A DNA stretch of 64,000 nt from Saprospiraceae bacterium. GTDB taxonomy: Bacteria > Bacteroidota > Bacteroidia > Chitinophagales > Saprospiraceae. This document shows positions 27,701 through 35,483 of this stretch, in pieces. The stretch is from the NCBI GenBank assembly GCA_027488935.1, contig JAIYAP010000002.1:38378-102377 (forward strand), in the 5' to 3' direction. The notes below the pieces were generated by a model. It was not told the origin of the DNA. It worked only from the letters and a program-made list of their open reading frames with translations, and made no database searches. Both the position numbers and the translations under genes were made by a program. The number at the start of each line of letters is the position of its first letter. Position 1 is the stretch's first letter.

Positions 27701-28878
27701 ACATCAAACGACTTGGTGCCGCGCTCTTCGTCCATTTTCCAGTAGTATTTCAAACCGAGTGTCAGGGTAGAAGCGGTTCCTTCCATTACATCTGCCAGAT
27801 CCAGTTCATCGAGCCTTTTGTGGTAAATGCGCAATTCATCTAATTTGCCTTCCCATCCTGGGTTGCTGGTGCGCGCACCTATGGAAAGATTGGTAGATTG
27901 AAGGATGGCTGCGCCTGTTTGTAAATCGGCCAGCACGCCATCAAGATAAAGGTTGTAGGTTCCATCGGAGTAACTGAGGGCAACATGCCGCCAACCCGAT
28001 GCGCTTTGTGTAAAGTTGCCTTGAAGCGTTGTCCCGTTGGCTTGCACTTGCACCGAACCGTTTGTTCCCAATTGGATGTTAAACGGGATCGGTTTTATTT
28101 GCAGGAAAGTAGCATTGGCGGGAGACGAGCTGGTTTTTACCCAAAAAGTTATACTCCAATCGCTGTCTGCAAGTGGCAAAAAATTGCCATTGGTGCTGGT
28201 GTCTGGCTGTGCAAAAGCGCCATCAAATTGGCCGAATTTGGCCGAAAACCCTTGCATCGGCATGAGGGTAACCAGCGCATTGGGTACAGGATTGCCACTG
28301 GGGGTACGGATCCAGCCGGTTACCACACCATTGGGCACCTGAAACCCAAGGGCTTTGCCGCCCGAACCTTCCCCATACGCATTGATGCCGCGCACTTCGT
28401 AATTGTAGGGGCGCCCTGCAATGACATTAAAATCGTTGTAATTGCGGGTATTGTTATCCACGGCTGCCAAATAAACGCCATCGCGGAATATTTTATAACC
28501 ACCCACGGGAAAAGATCCGAGCGGATCGGGCGACCAGGAAATCTGGATACGATCGAGCAAGTCACCCTGAGTCGCTGTAACCATAGGCGGCAAAGGCGCC
28601 ACTAAAAACCCGGTCCAGTATCCATAGTAGCTGTTGAAATTATCGCCCAGCGCGGTTCCTACCACGGGTTGCCCAATGGTCACCTTCATTCTTCGGGAGA
28701 GGCTTTTCAATTTCACCCCGCTGCCAAAGGAAAGAAAGGCCGAGGCTGGGACGGTGTCGCCGTTCGCGACAAAAAAACAACCTGGATCTACCGACTGGCT
28801 CTGTCCGCTTACCTGGGTTAATTCCCCAAATAACAACAGTAGCATGGCTATAAGCCAGCCATTAAATATATGTTTCAT
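21775..28878 (-). CDS. Large T9SS surface protein with FN3, two LamG and Big_5-like domains
   Basis: A 2367-residue secreted protein. After the signal peptide (1-25) come a fibronectin III domain (about 97-185, IQISWSPDPLGSFPVGGYKIF), two LamG/jelly-roll domains (about 212-380 with SDWSITFWVKTS; about 445-620 with STLELWVRSSG), carboxypeptidase-regulatory-like blocks (about 690-800), a long middle region, a Big_5-like Ig domain (about 1640-1730, VGDEISFSFNKSVNC), two GWNW segments near 2010-2150 and a T9SS sorting domain (about 2280-2367, VQPNPFSTETLLRFVLP). LamG domains bind glycans or proteins in other systems; the ligand here is unknown. It lies between the S74 gene (47 bases upstream) and the PKD/HYR giant (95 bases downstream), all one direction. 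Confidence 0.92.
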   Translation of the reverse strand: MKHIFNGWLIAMLLLLFGELTQVSGQSQSVDPGCFFVANGDTVPASAFLSFGSGVKLKSLSRRMKVTIGQPVVGTALGDNFNSYYGYWTGFLVAPLPPMVTATQGDLLDRIQISWSPDPLGSFPVGGYKIFRDGVYLAAVDNNTRNYNDFNVIAGRPYNYEVRGINAYGEGSGGKALGFQVPNGVVTGWIRTPSGNPVPNALVTLMPMQGFSAKFGQFDGAFAQPDTSTNGNFLPLADSDWSITFWVKTSSSPANATFLQIKPIPFNIQLGTNGSVQVQANGTTLQGNFTQSASGWRHVALSYSDGTYNLYLDGVLADLQTGAAILQSTNLSIGARTSNPGWEGKLDELRIYHKRLDELDLADVMEGTASTLTLGLKYYWKMDEERGTKSFDVFNRTKLYFCGSIFDKDRPPVRTSGQSNEEGYYRIESASYGTGTTFLAEPMKNFYKHRALKFTRANESYATLPDFSLTPKSTLELWVRSSGPDGIQTLVSKRWPGGNNLQVQLIPNGTSNEIIFKLNNQAQNFGVLGIDYRHLAFTLDSTGSGTAVSAYRDGVLLGSAVMPAFSGAAVDTSEPWVLGARKSGTDFLDFYGGLIDEFAVYDTTLSNSKILEHKQNSRDIQERGLRVYYACDEGSGSLLNNAGSLLIDKNGRTYNTGWTNMSPNQSTTPHEFSPNTRQVTLNPSVTSVDQVDFVDRSTIPVSGFVRYQNTDCFARSVEILVNGESYNPRIYTDTTGKFTIDLEPGATVYLSPKYEDHAFLPASWQVFNVTSPIAGILFNDITTRKVSGSVAGGQCKLPIIQNPSKPSGTKCILKVRTIDGCFEKLFEFGVLDTAETVQYEFEKLPPLQMTVSVVEFSDPTIKTFFQVQGGTQIDMRTKKDTIIDFIYFSPPQPEIVSGLDPISDTCSIIVLNQGIAYTVGIKVQEYYLGQACPLDTANIRIINDFAGIVVDTTLSNGLLLYKFVAGNPVPTPPFLQNFQIIATSIEGNESSLTKQGLVTGIRAKSNTFTTQLPEVPLLVLRDPPGDKSYSFLEKEQQVCHSITTNLEIETGIVAGVEIDLKPEIMLVAAPLGIGKINVAGGGPVINIDGEVTYKFSSENAIEMCTSFKERIATGADELIVGPSDSIPYLTDPSGATAPYANGWVQGGDLFMGAGLNVEFGFVDVVTFNDTICAGEVKSRVSISPKNFATTYLYSEYYIRNNVIRYLDAIIQDPGVDQGKRDTCLQSKSSWLKILNDNKAQIKAAKFRKNLSYDGNIEYEYSETSDTTKTSSTENSGGVSLDASVTLGFKFDGVGVDATVGFKFATMGGRKDENKKQTGITTGYVLGDNDPGDAFTVDIAMDSVYKTPVFRTVTGQSSCPWEPKTAHREGNTLEFRDGSGAVAVDVPANEPAVFKFTLGNKSETNETWTYAFTAGPESNPDGAKIFLNGAALDHPVFYAIPYGESVPITVTLERGPEEYDYDSLEIVLYSLCEDERANALGILPDADTVLYSAQYISAHFIRPCSEVDINVPQQDWVIFPDPITSGSDDIMRITVSGYSKSVDEFDKVRVQYRRSDGDGAWINIVPPVDPFINATQPGAEIEKSDLGNIFTQFYWNTLGLSDGPYEIRAVAVCSGDASDKPGYSQVIKGRIERQPPSLIGTPEPSDGVYNVGDEISFSFNKSVNCSKINALDNVLLFDATTDTPIDIDITCYENKIILDPNFQNKFFENRILRAELRDIEDKIGNKLKSAQWEFYVDRNELAWLTDSLGMTKFEDETQTVTASIQNRGGYPVPFTLKNIPDWVHVVPNQGTLAPNEIRPISFTIDSSLAFGLWSDSIVLHTETGQNPFFMGGDEGLPFGVRVVCRPPNWTLNANLFENSENMVLELNIQGEISTDVEDMVVAYIGDTLCGRAKVRYVPQVDKYLAYLTIYGNPNHVLAPLRLEIWDASACLRYSVVEDDFLFQPDDVLGDPLAPLVIHTSNNVLRAVPLGFGWNWLSFNLAFPNPNVDSALISLNYPANDLLKGQNAFSVYFNGGGWLGTLETLDNKTMYIYRADQPDTLQMLGNVLNPASTPIPLVAGWNWIGYIPNYALPINQALSSVVAQTGDLIKSQVAFAQYINPAFGWIGNLQYMQPPNGYQIKLSVPGTLTYPPPSTNRSINPGQTLQTAPIKTLDRGAPTSSFWTVDPTKFEKSMTLIGMLRVNGSNATSSTMELGVFAGTEIRGTATAIYIAPLQSYLFFLTTYSNTGGEQLRFKLFDSSTGTVQVLNEVMYFSPDLHQGSIEAPVPFTMGITGTDEIQSEQAFEVQPNPFSTETLLRFVLPKAQEVRISVLNINGALVSFVQANASEGLNTLRWKAQSETGTPLSSGVYFIRLETAAGSVIRKVILQK

Positions 28879-28925
28879 GATTTTTTTATTGAAGTGATGT
28901 AGTAAAGCATAGTTGGGAAAGCCAA

Positions 28926-30440
28926 CTATTTCCCTGTGCCTACCGACTCAAGTGCCTGAATACGCTTGGAAATCTCATTTAACTGCGCCGTGAATTCTTG
29001 TTGCTGCTTCAACAAAGCTCCTTTGCTCGTCTTTAAACTTATGTTTTCGGTGTGTAAAGCGGCATTTTCAGATTTCAACAAGGCAATTTCCGTCTGAAGC
29101 ACTTCAATGTCTTTGTGCTGTATTTTTAATACCTCCGTAACATATAAGATCATGCGCTCGTAATCAAATGCTTCTACGCGACCTTCCTTGTCATAAAAAA
29201 TCAAAGGCTTAAGGCCGAGGCTGTCCATTTCTTCCGCGATGTAACCAATCTCAATACGGGTAGTATCGCTCTTACGGCGGTAAATTTTAGCCTCCGCTTT
29301 CAGAATAGCGGTAAAATCGGCTTCTAATGGTTTGATATCGTATTTATACCTGCGGGAAGAGTTATCTGCGCCAATTAATCCATTGTTTTCATCCCATTGC
29401 ATATTTTTACCATTGAAATCGGTTAAATTATACATTCTAATACCACCCAATGGAATAGGTGATCCACCACTCCAGCGACCAACTTCAAATTGTTTAAATC
29501 CATCTACGAACACCTGGAAGGAAGGCTGTTGCTGAAAACCACCGGATACGACTGGGCCTGATACCGTAAGATTGTTATTCACATTCATATTTTTGTTTAC
29601 CGTTGCACCATTAGAAACCTGTAAATTCCCCGGAATGCTAACACCACCGTTGGTTGCTTCCAATGCTTTTACCGCATTGGCATAAAGTGCCACATTATTA
29701 TCACCAAGGGAAAACAACCCACCGTCCTGATCTGAATTATTCCCAGTGAACGAATAACCTTTTCCGGCAACACCTGCGTTTGGGGCACCTGGAGAAGCAA
29801 CAAATGCAGCACCACTAACAACTCCAGTGGCGCTAATAGCTCCAGTGGCGCTAATAGCGCCCGATGATGTAATTGGCCCACTATTTACAGCGCCTGTTAC
29901 AGTCAAAGACGCGCCATTAATCGCGCCAGTTGCCGTCACCGTACTTACATTAAAGGAGCCTCCAATACTCAAATCACCGGCAACATTGATTGCATCCGCA
30001 GTGACTAAGCCTGTGCTCGGAAATTTATTGTTCTGCCCGATCAAAGACAAGGCATACGGCGCATGCGTCAACAAAGGCCGTGGCAACAATTCATTGGAGG
30101 AGGAGCCAACACTTACACCTAAGTAATACAATTGATTGAATGGCGCTGTGATGGCAGTGCCATTGGTGCCCAACACGACGCTGTACACCCCGCCATTGGT
30201 TTCTACGTCACTGATGGTTTCCTGATGTACCATATCACTCGGATTGGTCGTGGAAGCACCTTTCCACAAACGAAAGGTGATGGCGTATGGAGCATCTGGC
30301 ACAGCACTACCATCTGATTTGGTAAGTACGCCTTGAACGGTCAGGGTAGCCTGGGCTTGCAGGGAATGAACGCTTCCTGTAAAAATGCAAAGAAGAACCA
30401 GGCACTGGAAAAAGGATGGAAATGTAAAACAACTTTTCAT
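28926..30440 (-). CDS. Tail-fibre-like protein with C-terminal S74 chaperone domain
   Basis: A 504-residue exported protein (signal peptide 1-31). The N-terminal domain (about 32-135) has TLTVQGVLTKSDGSAVPDAP and YAITFRLWKG, seen in Bacteroidota cell-surface stalk proteins. The middle is a low-complexity beta-helix-like stretch rich in TGAI and SGAI repeats. The C-terminal part (about 370-450) is a peptidase S74 intramolecular chaperone (RRYKYDIKPLEADF, IGYIAEEMDSLGL, VEAFDYERMI), followed by a coiled coil (about 450-500). S74 domains drive trimerisation and then cleave themselves off in phage fibres. There is no T9SS sorting domain. It opens the gene series that continues with the LamG and PKD/HYR proteins. 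Confidence 0.9.
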   Translation of the reverse strand: MKSCFTFPSFFQCLVLLCIFTGSVHSLQAQATLTVQGVLTKSDGSAVPDAPYAITFRLWKGASTTNPSDMVHQETISDVETNGGVYSVVLGTNGTAITAPFNQLYYLGVSVGSSSNELLPRPLLTHAPYALSLIGQNNKFPSTGLVTADAINVAGDLSIGGSFNVSTVTATGAINGASLTVTGAVNSGPITSSGAISATGAISATGVVSGAAFVASPGAPNAGVAGKGYSFTGNNSDQDGGLFSLGDNNVALYANAVKALEATNGGVSIPGNLQVSNGATVNKNMNVNNNLTVSGPVVSGGFQQQPSFQVFVDGFKQFEVGRWSGGSPIPLGGIRMYNLTDFNGKNMQWDENNGLIGADNSSRRYKYDIKPLEADFTAILKAEAKIYRRKSDTTRIEIGYIAEEMDSLGLKPLIFYDKEGRVEAFDYERMILYVTEVLKIQHKDIEVLQTEIALLKSENAALHTENISLKTSKGALLKQQQEFTAQLNEISKRIQALESVGTGK

Positions 30441-30513
30441 AAGAGGATGGATTTTGAAAATGATTTTGCACCCTCGAAATGGTCATTTCTCCCGCATTTC
30501 AAAGGTTTTTTTT

Positions 30514-30521
30514 CAAAAGTA
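30514..30521 (-). promoter_or_regulatory. Possible -7 box for the S74-LamG-HYR series
   Basis: The plus-strand bases caaaagta give TACTTTTG on the minus strand, an exact -7 box 74 bases before the S74 start codon. No TTG lies at the expected distance, so this is only a partial match. Confidence 0.35.
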
Positions 30522-30608
30522 ACCGCTGTGCATGCTGTTAACCAGGCTCAATCCAGTGAAACACCGCTTTGTTCCAGTGAGCACATATAAAAAGCAAGGG
30601 AAGTGTAT

Positions 30609-30950
30609 TTAGAGATTTTGCATACATGTCATAAACTGACGCCGGGTAAATGGCTTAAATAAGATCTTCGTATCTTCAGATACCAGGCGTAAATCTTGCA
30701 CACGCAAGGCTGTGAGGTACAATATTTTTACGCTTGGAATTTTTTCTAAAATGCTGTTTATCAAAGTATCTTGAAATTGAGTGCTCCAATTACTTACAAC
30801 AAAACAAGGGCCCTGCCAACTTACTACACTGCTTTCACTTAATATAGCATCTAATTCTAATGTAAAATATCCCATACCCTCCAGCTGCGTACGCAACTGA
30901 AGTGCAATAATTGGGTCATACTCGGATATAAAGACGGTACCAACATTCAT
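30609..30950 (-). CDS. Degenerate response-regulator receiver domain protein
   Basis: A 113-residue protein consisting of one receiver-like domain. It resembles the LytTR regulator encoded 2.5 kb upstream: SEYDPIIALQLRTQLEGMGY against VEDEPIIAADLEDRLIEMGC. The phosphorylated aspartate of that protein (Asp55) corresponds to Asn54, while the conserved Thr80 and Lys99 (LFKPF) are kept and the acidic pair is altered (EYD). It should not be phosphorylated by a normal kinase; it may act as a constitutive or decoy partner. It lies 123 bases after the histidine kinase gene and upstream of the S74 gene, all minus strand. Confidence 0.75.
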   Translation of the reverse strand: MNVGTVFISEYDPIIALQLRTQLEGMGYFTLELDAILSESSVVSWQGPCFVVSNWSTQFQDTLINSILEKIPSVKILYLTALRVQDLRLVSEDTKILFKPFTRRQFMTCMQNL

Positions 30951-31073
30951 ATTGGTACAATAATCGTCAGAATTCAGTCCTAACTACTACAATATTCAAT
31001 GAAGTACGCAAAAATACAAGTCAATACCTACATTTTCCCAGCCAACTGGCACTCAATGCCCGAATAAAAACGA

Positions 31074-32672
31074 CTATTTTTCCCATTTGTCAAAAACAAT
31101 CCGGGTTCCATATCCTTGCACCAAGGACATCGGTGTGCTTTTGCCTTGTAGTTTTTTACTCAGAATTTCAATTAACTGCGTGCCAAACTTGGTGCTGTTC
31201 TTTTGTTCCTGTTCGGCTGAAATTCCCACGCCATTGTCACTTACTTCCAAACACAGCCGTTTTTGAGCGTCCCAGTACAGGGCAATGGTAATTTCCCCCT
31301 GCTGTTGGTCTGGGAAACCATATTTTATAGAATTTGTTGCCAACTCGTTGATAATCAAGCCCAAGGGAATTGCTTGATCTACATCCAGATAAATAGGTTG
31401 CATCTCGTACCGAATTTGAATCTGGTTTTCATCGGCACCCAAGGCATCCATCAAATTTTGACCAAATTGTTCCAGGTAATCCTGCATCTCGATTTGGGCA
31501 ATATTATCCCCCATATATAATTTCTGGTGCATTAATCCAATGGCATCCACACGACTTTGCCCGGAACGAACAGCATCTAAAGCCGCATCATCGGTAATTT
31601 TACGCGATTGCAAATACAGCAAACTCGATAATATTTGAAGGTTGTTTTTGACGCGATGATGTATTTCCTTGATCAAAAACTCCTTTTCCTCATTGCGTTT
31701 GCGCAATTGACGTAACAAACGATATAATACAGCTCCAACCAAAATAGCCAATCCAAGCCCCCCGAATAACACCCAAAACCAGATATTTGCCTTTGATAAT
31801 TCAACCGCTTGCAAGGCAATTTGATTTTCCTTTTTTTCCGTTTCGTATTGGGCCTTAAAATCCTCGCTTTGTTTCAATATCTGTTCGCTTAACAACGTAT
31901 CTACGTAATAATTGGCAAAATTCATCGCTGCACTATATGCTGTTACATAATCACCCTTTAGTTCGGAAATGAGGGCTTCATACCGCAGCGACTCTGCATA
32001 TTCATAATTAGCATGAAGCTTGCTGGCCAGTTCTTTAAAAAGTTTGTTATGAAATGATGCCCGCTCTGCATTTCCCAAATAATGATAATTACCGGTCAAA
32101 TAAATATTACTCGTTAAATAAGCCCTTGGATCCGTACCATTTTTAACTGTTTCATAAAACTCTAAATAATAAGGTTGGGCATCCTTGTACTTTCCCATGC
32201 GTTCCAACACATTTCCCAATTTGGCTTTGGCATTGGCAGCAGCGATGGTATCCTGTAAATTTGCATACGCCTGAGCGCTCTCTTTAATCCAATATACTGC
32301 CGAATCAAGTTGCTCGTACTTCATGCCCATAACCCCTTTAATCAGATAAATTCGGGCAAGGCCTGCTGAATCATTACAAGTACTGCAATGCACTGTGGCA
32401 TACTTGATGGCATCTTCAACAGCCGCATTGTTTTCACTAATCAATCCAATTTTGGCCTTTGCCAAGTGGACTTTACATAAAATTCGATCGTTTTTTTCGC
32501 GTTCAGCCACTTTTTGCACCTCCAAAAGCAAGCGGGTCGCTTCTTTTATCTCACCGGTTGCCGAAAGGCGCACAGCACGCGCATAAAGGGTATCCAGCGG
32601 CTCCTGCTGCTGAGCGTTTACGAATGCGACTTGAAGAAATCCCAACAAGATGCATAAAACATATTTTTTCAT
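31074..32672 (-). CDS. TPR-containing sensor histidine kinase (HisKA_2 type)
   Basis: A 532-residue membrane kinase. The signal peptide (1-20) is followed by a periplasmic TPR region (about 25-285), one transmembrane helix (about 293-316), the dimerisation helix with the phospho-acceptor in IKEIHHRVKNNLQIL (His near 338), and a HATPase_c domain (about 425-530: INELATNSIKYGF, LEVSDNGVGI, GTQLI). The HHRVKNN block places it in the HisKA_2/HWE-like class often paired with LytTR regulators in Bacteroidota. Its start overlaps the stop of the LytTR regulator gene by 4 bases, so the two are translationally coupled. The signal sensed is unknown. Confidence 0.94.
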   Translation of the reverse strand: MKKYVLCILLGFLQVAFVNAQQQEPLDTLYARAVRLSATGEIKEATRLLLEVQKVAEREKNDRILCKVHLAKAKIGLISENNAAVEDAIKYATVHCSTCNDSAGLARIYLIKGVMGMKYEQLDSAVYWIKESAQAYANLQDTIAAANAKAKLGNVLERMGKYKDAQPYYLEFYETVKNGTDPRAYLTSNIYLTGNYHYLGNAERASFHNKLFKELASKLHANYEYAESLRYEALISELKGDYVTAYSAAMNFANYYVDTLLSEQILKQSEDFKAQYETEKKENQIALQAVELSKANIWFWVLFGGLGLAILVGAVLYRLLRQLRKRNEEKEFLIKEIHHRVKNNLQILSSLLYLQSRKITDDAALDAVRSGQSRVDAIGLMHQKLYMGDNIAQIEMQDYLEQFGQNLMDALGADENQIQIRYEMQPIYLDVDQAIPLGLIINELATNSIKYGFPDQQQGEITIALYWDAQKRLCLEVSDNGVGISAEQEQKNSTKFGTQLIEILSKKLQGKSTPMSLVQGYGTRIVFDKWEK

Positions 32673-33403
32673 ATTCTTTGCAGTTTGATATTCAACGCTT
32701 CACGTGCATTTTTACTGATTGGGATTTGCTTTTTTTGTATGAACACTACCCCATCTCCAATGGCTTCAACCTTGGTAAGATTTACCAAAAAAGAGCGATG
32801 TACCCGCATGAATTCCGGCAATTCAAGGAGAATTGCCTCTATTTGCTTGAGGGTTTGTCCAATCAAATGCGCATCTTGGGAGGTCACAATTTTACAATAG
32901 TAATTATCGGCTTCTACCCATAAAATATCGGATAAGAAGATCCGAACTGATCGATCTTTTACTTTTACAAACAGCCGATCATTCAAAATATGCGAGACCT
33001 GGGTATTTTCTGGCGTTGCCAACGCAGGTTTGGGCACTCTACTCAACGCCAGTTCAATGGCATATTTTAAATCTTTCCCACGAAATGGTTTGGACAAAAA
33101 TGCAGCGGGTAAAGTAGGCCTGGCGCGTTCGAAATGCGTTTCGTCGGCGTTACTGGTCAGGTAAATAAGGGTTACAGGCGCCAAAGCTAGCATCTGCTTT
33201 GCGGTTTCAATACCATCCAGTTTCCCTCCCAATTGAATATCCATCAACACCAAATCAACCTTTGTCTCTGCAAAAGTCAATAAAGCCGCTTCACCACTAC
33301 TACATGCGGGCAACACATGACATCCCATTTCGATCAGCCGATCTTCTAAATCAGCTGCGATAATAGGTTCATCTTCTACGATTAACACCTTGCTGTTTTT
33401 CAT
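32669..33403 (-). CDS. LytTR-family response regulator
   Basis: A 244-residue cytoplasmic regulator. The receiver domain (1-122) has the acidic pocket Glu10/Asp11, phospho-acceptor Asp55, Thr83 and Lys105. The LytTR DNA-binding domain (about 140-244) shows DILWVEADNYYCKI, MRVHRSFLVNLTKVEAI and ISKNARE. It is the partner of the histidine kinase that overlaps its 3' end. Its gene lies upstream of the S74-LamG-HYR series on the same strand, so control of those surface genes is possible but not shown. Confidence 0.96.
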   Translation of the reverse strand: MKNSKVLIVEDEPIIAADLEDRLIEMGCHVLPACSSGEAALLTFAETKVDLVLMDIQLGGKLDGIETAKQMLALAPVTLIYLTSNADETHFERARPTLPAAFLSKPFRGKDLKYAIELALSRVPKPALATPENTQVSHILNDRLFVKVKDRSVRIFLSDILWVEADNYYCKIVTSQDAHLIGQTLKQIEAILLELPEFMRVHRSFLVNLTKVEAIGDGVVFIQKKQIPISKNAREALNIKLQRI

Positions 33404-33430
33404 ATTGATACAAGATATTGCGTCAATATG
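33401..33430. promoter_or_regulatory. Inverted repeat at the LytTR regulator start
   Basis: CATATTGA at 33401-33408 and TCAATATG at 33423-33430 form 8-bp perfect arms around 14 bases, covering the start codon. This could be an operator or a leader hairpin. The bases just before the start codon are shared with the receiver-like gene at 30950. Confidence 0.4.
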
Positions 33431-33469
33431 AATTGAAAGTATCGCGTATTTTAATCAAACAATGGATCA

Positions 33470-33850
33470 TTAGCCCACGAGCGCCTGATAAGCAGCAGCA
33501 TCCATTAAAGCATCCAGATCTGCCGGATTTGTTATTTCAATTTTGATGATCCAACCCGCGCCATAAGCATCAGAATTAATCAGCGACGGATCATCCGTAA
33601 GGGTTGTGTTGAATTCAAGTACTTTGCCAGCAACAGGCATAAACAAGTCAGAAGTCGTTTTTACGGCCTCGGCGGTGCCAAATACAGCATCTTGCGCCAC
33701 CACTTTACCTACTGTTTCAACTTCTAAGTACACTAATTCGCCCAGTTCACTTTGCGCAAAATCAGTAATACCAACCGTTGCCGTGTTGTTGTCGCCTAAG
33801 CGAACCCATTCGTGTTCTTTGGTGTATTTGCAATCAGCAGGAAAATTCAT
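33470..33850 (-). CDS. gcvH: Glycine cleavage system H protein
   Basis: A 126-residue lipoyl carrier that shuttles the aminomethyl group between the P, T and L proteins. The start at 33850 ([15 protein letters not shown]) matches the family; the frame runs on upstream to 33979 but that part is untranslated leader. The lipoylated residue is Lys64 in EAVKTTSD, preceded by ELGELVYLE and followed by [10 protein letters not shown] and GAGWIIKIE. No gcvT or gcvP is nearby. It is divergent from pepP. Confidence 0.97.
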   Translation of the reverse strand: MNFPADCKYTKEHEWVRLGDNNTATVGITDFAQSELGELVYLEVETVGKVVAQDAVFGTAEAVKTTSDLFMPVAGKVLEFNTTLTDDPSLINSDAYGAGWIIKIEITNPADLDALMDAAAYQALVG

Positions 33851-34060
33851 AATACGTGGTGGATAAAATCGTTGAAAAATGATGCCTGGTTTTCTTCGCT
33901 GAAAACCGGGCCAAAAATAGTATTTTTCATACGCCTTGAATTGACCGCCTGCAAAAACTTTTTCATTTGGGCCACACACCCTTTTTATAGCCCATTTTCT
34001 TACCTAAAAATCTGCTTTTATGCCAATGCATGTCTATTTCGCCGATTTTAACGCGCAGCA
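33851..34060. other. Leader and intergenic DNA between gcvH and pepP
   Basis: No gene is supported between the divergent gcvH and pepP starts. TATTTTTG on the minus strand near 33918 could be a -7 box for gcvH, but no TTG lies at the right distance. Confidence 0.5.
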
Positions 34061-34093
34061 TTTGTATTTTTAAATAAATCTCACCTTTCTTTG
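34061..34093 (+). promoter_or_regulatory. Probable promoter of pepP
   Basis: TTTG at 34061-34064, a 21-base spacer and TTTCTTTG at 34086-34093 (one mismatch to TAnnTTTG), 84 bases before the start codon. Confidence 0.5.
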
Positions 34094-34177
34094 GGCGTGG
34101 TTTTGCCAACCTTTACCGGCATCAAACCCGTCTGCTATTCAACCCATTCTTGTTGCGACACGCTATTTGTACCTAAA

Positions 34178-35476
34178 ATGAAATATACAGCCCTGCCTAC
34201 TGAGTTGTTTCAACTCAACCGCAAACGCTTTGTGCGGGAAATGAAGCCCAATACCATTGCTGTTTTTAACTCCAATGATCAGATGCCGCGTTCGGGCGAT
34301 CAATTTTTCCCGTTTCGTCAAAATACAGGACTTTTTTACCTCTGTGGCATCGATCAGGAAGAATCGATGCTTGTGCTGTACCCCGATTGTCAGCGCGAGG
34401 GATTTAAAGAATTGCTGATCATTAAGCGCACCAACGAGCATATTGCCGTGTGGGAAGGCCATAAATACACCAAAGCGGAGGCTAAAGCGACCTCTGGTAT
34501 TGAACGGGTGCTCTTTTTGGATGAAGCCGAAGTGATTTTACACGAACTTTTGTTGCTTTCGGAGGGCATTTACCTCAATTTGAACGAAAACGACCGGTTT
34601 ATTACGCCCGTGGAAAGCCGCGATGTCCGCTATGCCCGTACCCTTCAGCAACGCTACCCCGCACACCAATTGCACCGCTCGGCCCCCATTTTGAAAAAAT
34701 TACAAATGGTAAAAAGCCAGCATGAAGTAGATCTGATTCAACACAGTGTGGATATTACAGGCAAAGCATTCCGCCGGGTGCTCGATTTTGTGAAACCGGG
34801 CGTTTGGGAATATGAAGTGGAGGCCGAAATTATCCACGAGTTTATCCGCAACCGCTGCACCGACCATGCCTATTCGCCCATTATTGCTTCGGGTAAAAGC
34901 GCTTGTGTGCTGCACTACACCGAAAATAACCGACAATGTATGGATGGCGATGTGCTTTTGATGGATTTTGGCAGCGAATATGCCAATTATGCGGCCGATC
35001 TGACCCGTTCTATTCCGGTAAATGGCCAATTCACACCACGCCAAAAGGCTGTTTACAATGCGGTGCTACAAGTATTACAGGAAGCCCGCGCCATGCTGGT
35101 GCCCGGAAACACCCTCGATGAATACCAAAAGGAAGTGGGCAAAGTGATGGAAAGTGCCTTGCTGGGCCTCGGACTCATCAGCAAAGAAGACGTAGCGCAG
35201 CAGGATAAAGATAAAATGGCCTATAAAAAATATTTCATGCACGGAACGAGCCACCACTTAGGACTCGATGTACATGATGTATGCCTCCGCTATGAACCTT
35301 TCCGCGCAGGCATGGTATTTACTTGTGAACCAGGTATTTATATCCCGGAAGAACAACTGGGTATCCGCCTGGAAAACAACATCCTGATCACCGACCATGG
35401 CCCAATTGATTTGTTTGCACAAATTCCAATTGAAGTAGAGGAAATTGAAACTTTGATGCACGAAAACGCGTATTAA
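34178..35476 (+). CDS. pepP: Xaa-Pro aminopeptidase (aminopeptidase P, M24B)
   Basis: A 432-residue cytoplasmic metallopeptidase that removes an N-terminal residue in front of proline. The N-terminal AMP_N domain (about 1-150) holds FFPFRQNTGLFYLCGI; the C-terminal pita-bread domain (about 170-432) carries the five metal ligands in LLMDFGSEY, YAADLTRSIPV, HGTSHHLGLDVHD, FTCEPGIYIP and GIRLENNILIT. The ATG at 34178 was chosen over the upstream frame start at 34091, because MKYTALPTELF matches the family and the first box lies inside the longer frame. It converges with the Bat-like TPR gene, 7 bases apart. Confidence 0.96.
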   Translation: MKYTALPTELFQLNRKRFVREMKPNTIAVFNSNDQMPRSGDQFFPFRQNTGLFYLCGIDQEESMLVLYPDCQREGFKELLIIKRTNEHIAVWEGHKYTKAEAKATSGIERVLFLDEAEVILHELLLLSEGIYLNLNENDRFITPVESRDVRYARTLQQRYPAHQLHRSAPILKKLQMVKSQHEVDLIQHSVDITGKAFRRVLDFVKPGVWEYEVEAEIIHEFIRNRCTDHAYSPIIASGKSACVLHYTENNRQCMDGDVLLMDFGSEYANYAADLTRSIPVNGQFTPRQKAVYNAVLQVLQEARAMLVPGNTLDEYQKEVGKVMESALLGLGLISKEDVAQQDKDKMAYKKYFMHGTSHHLGLDVHDVCLRYEPFRAGMVFTCEPGIYIPEEQLGIRLENNILITDHGPIDLFAQIPIEVEEIETLMHENAY

Positions 35477-35483
35477 GCGCGAA

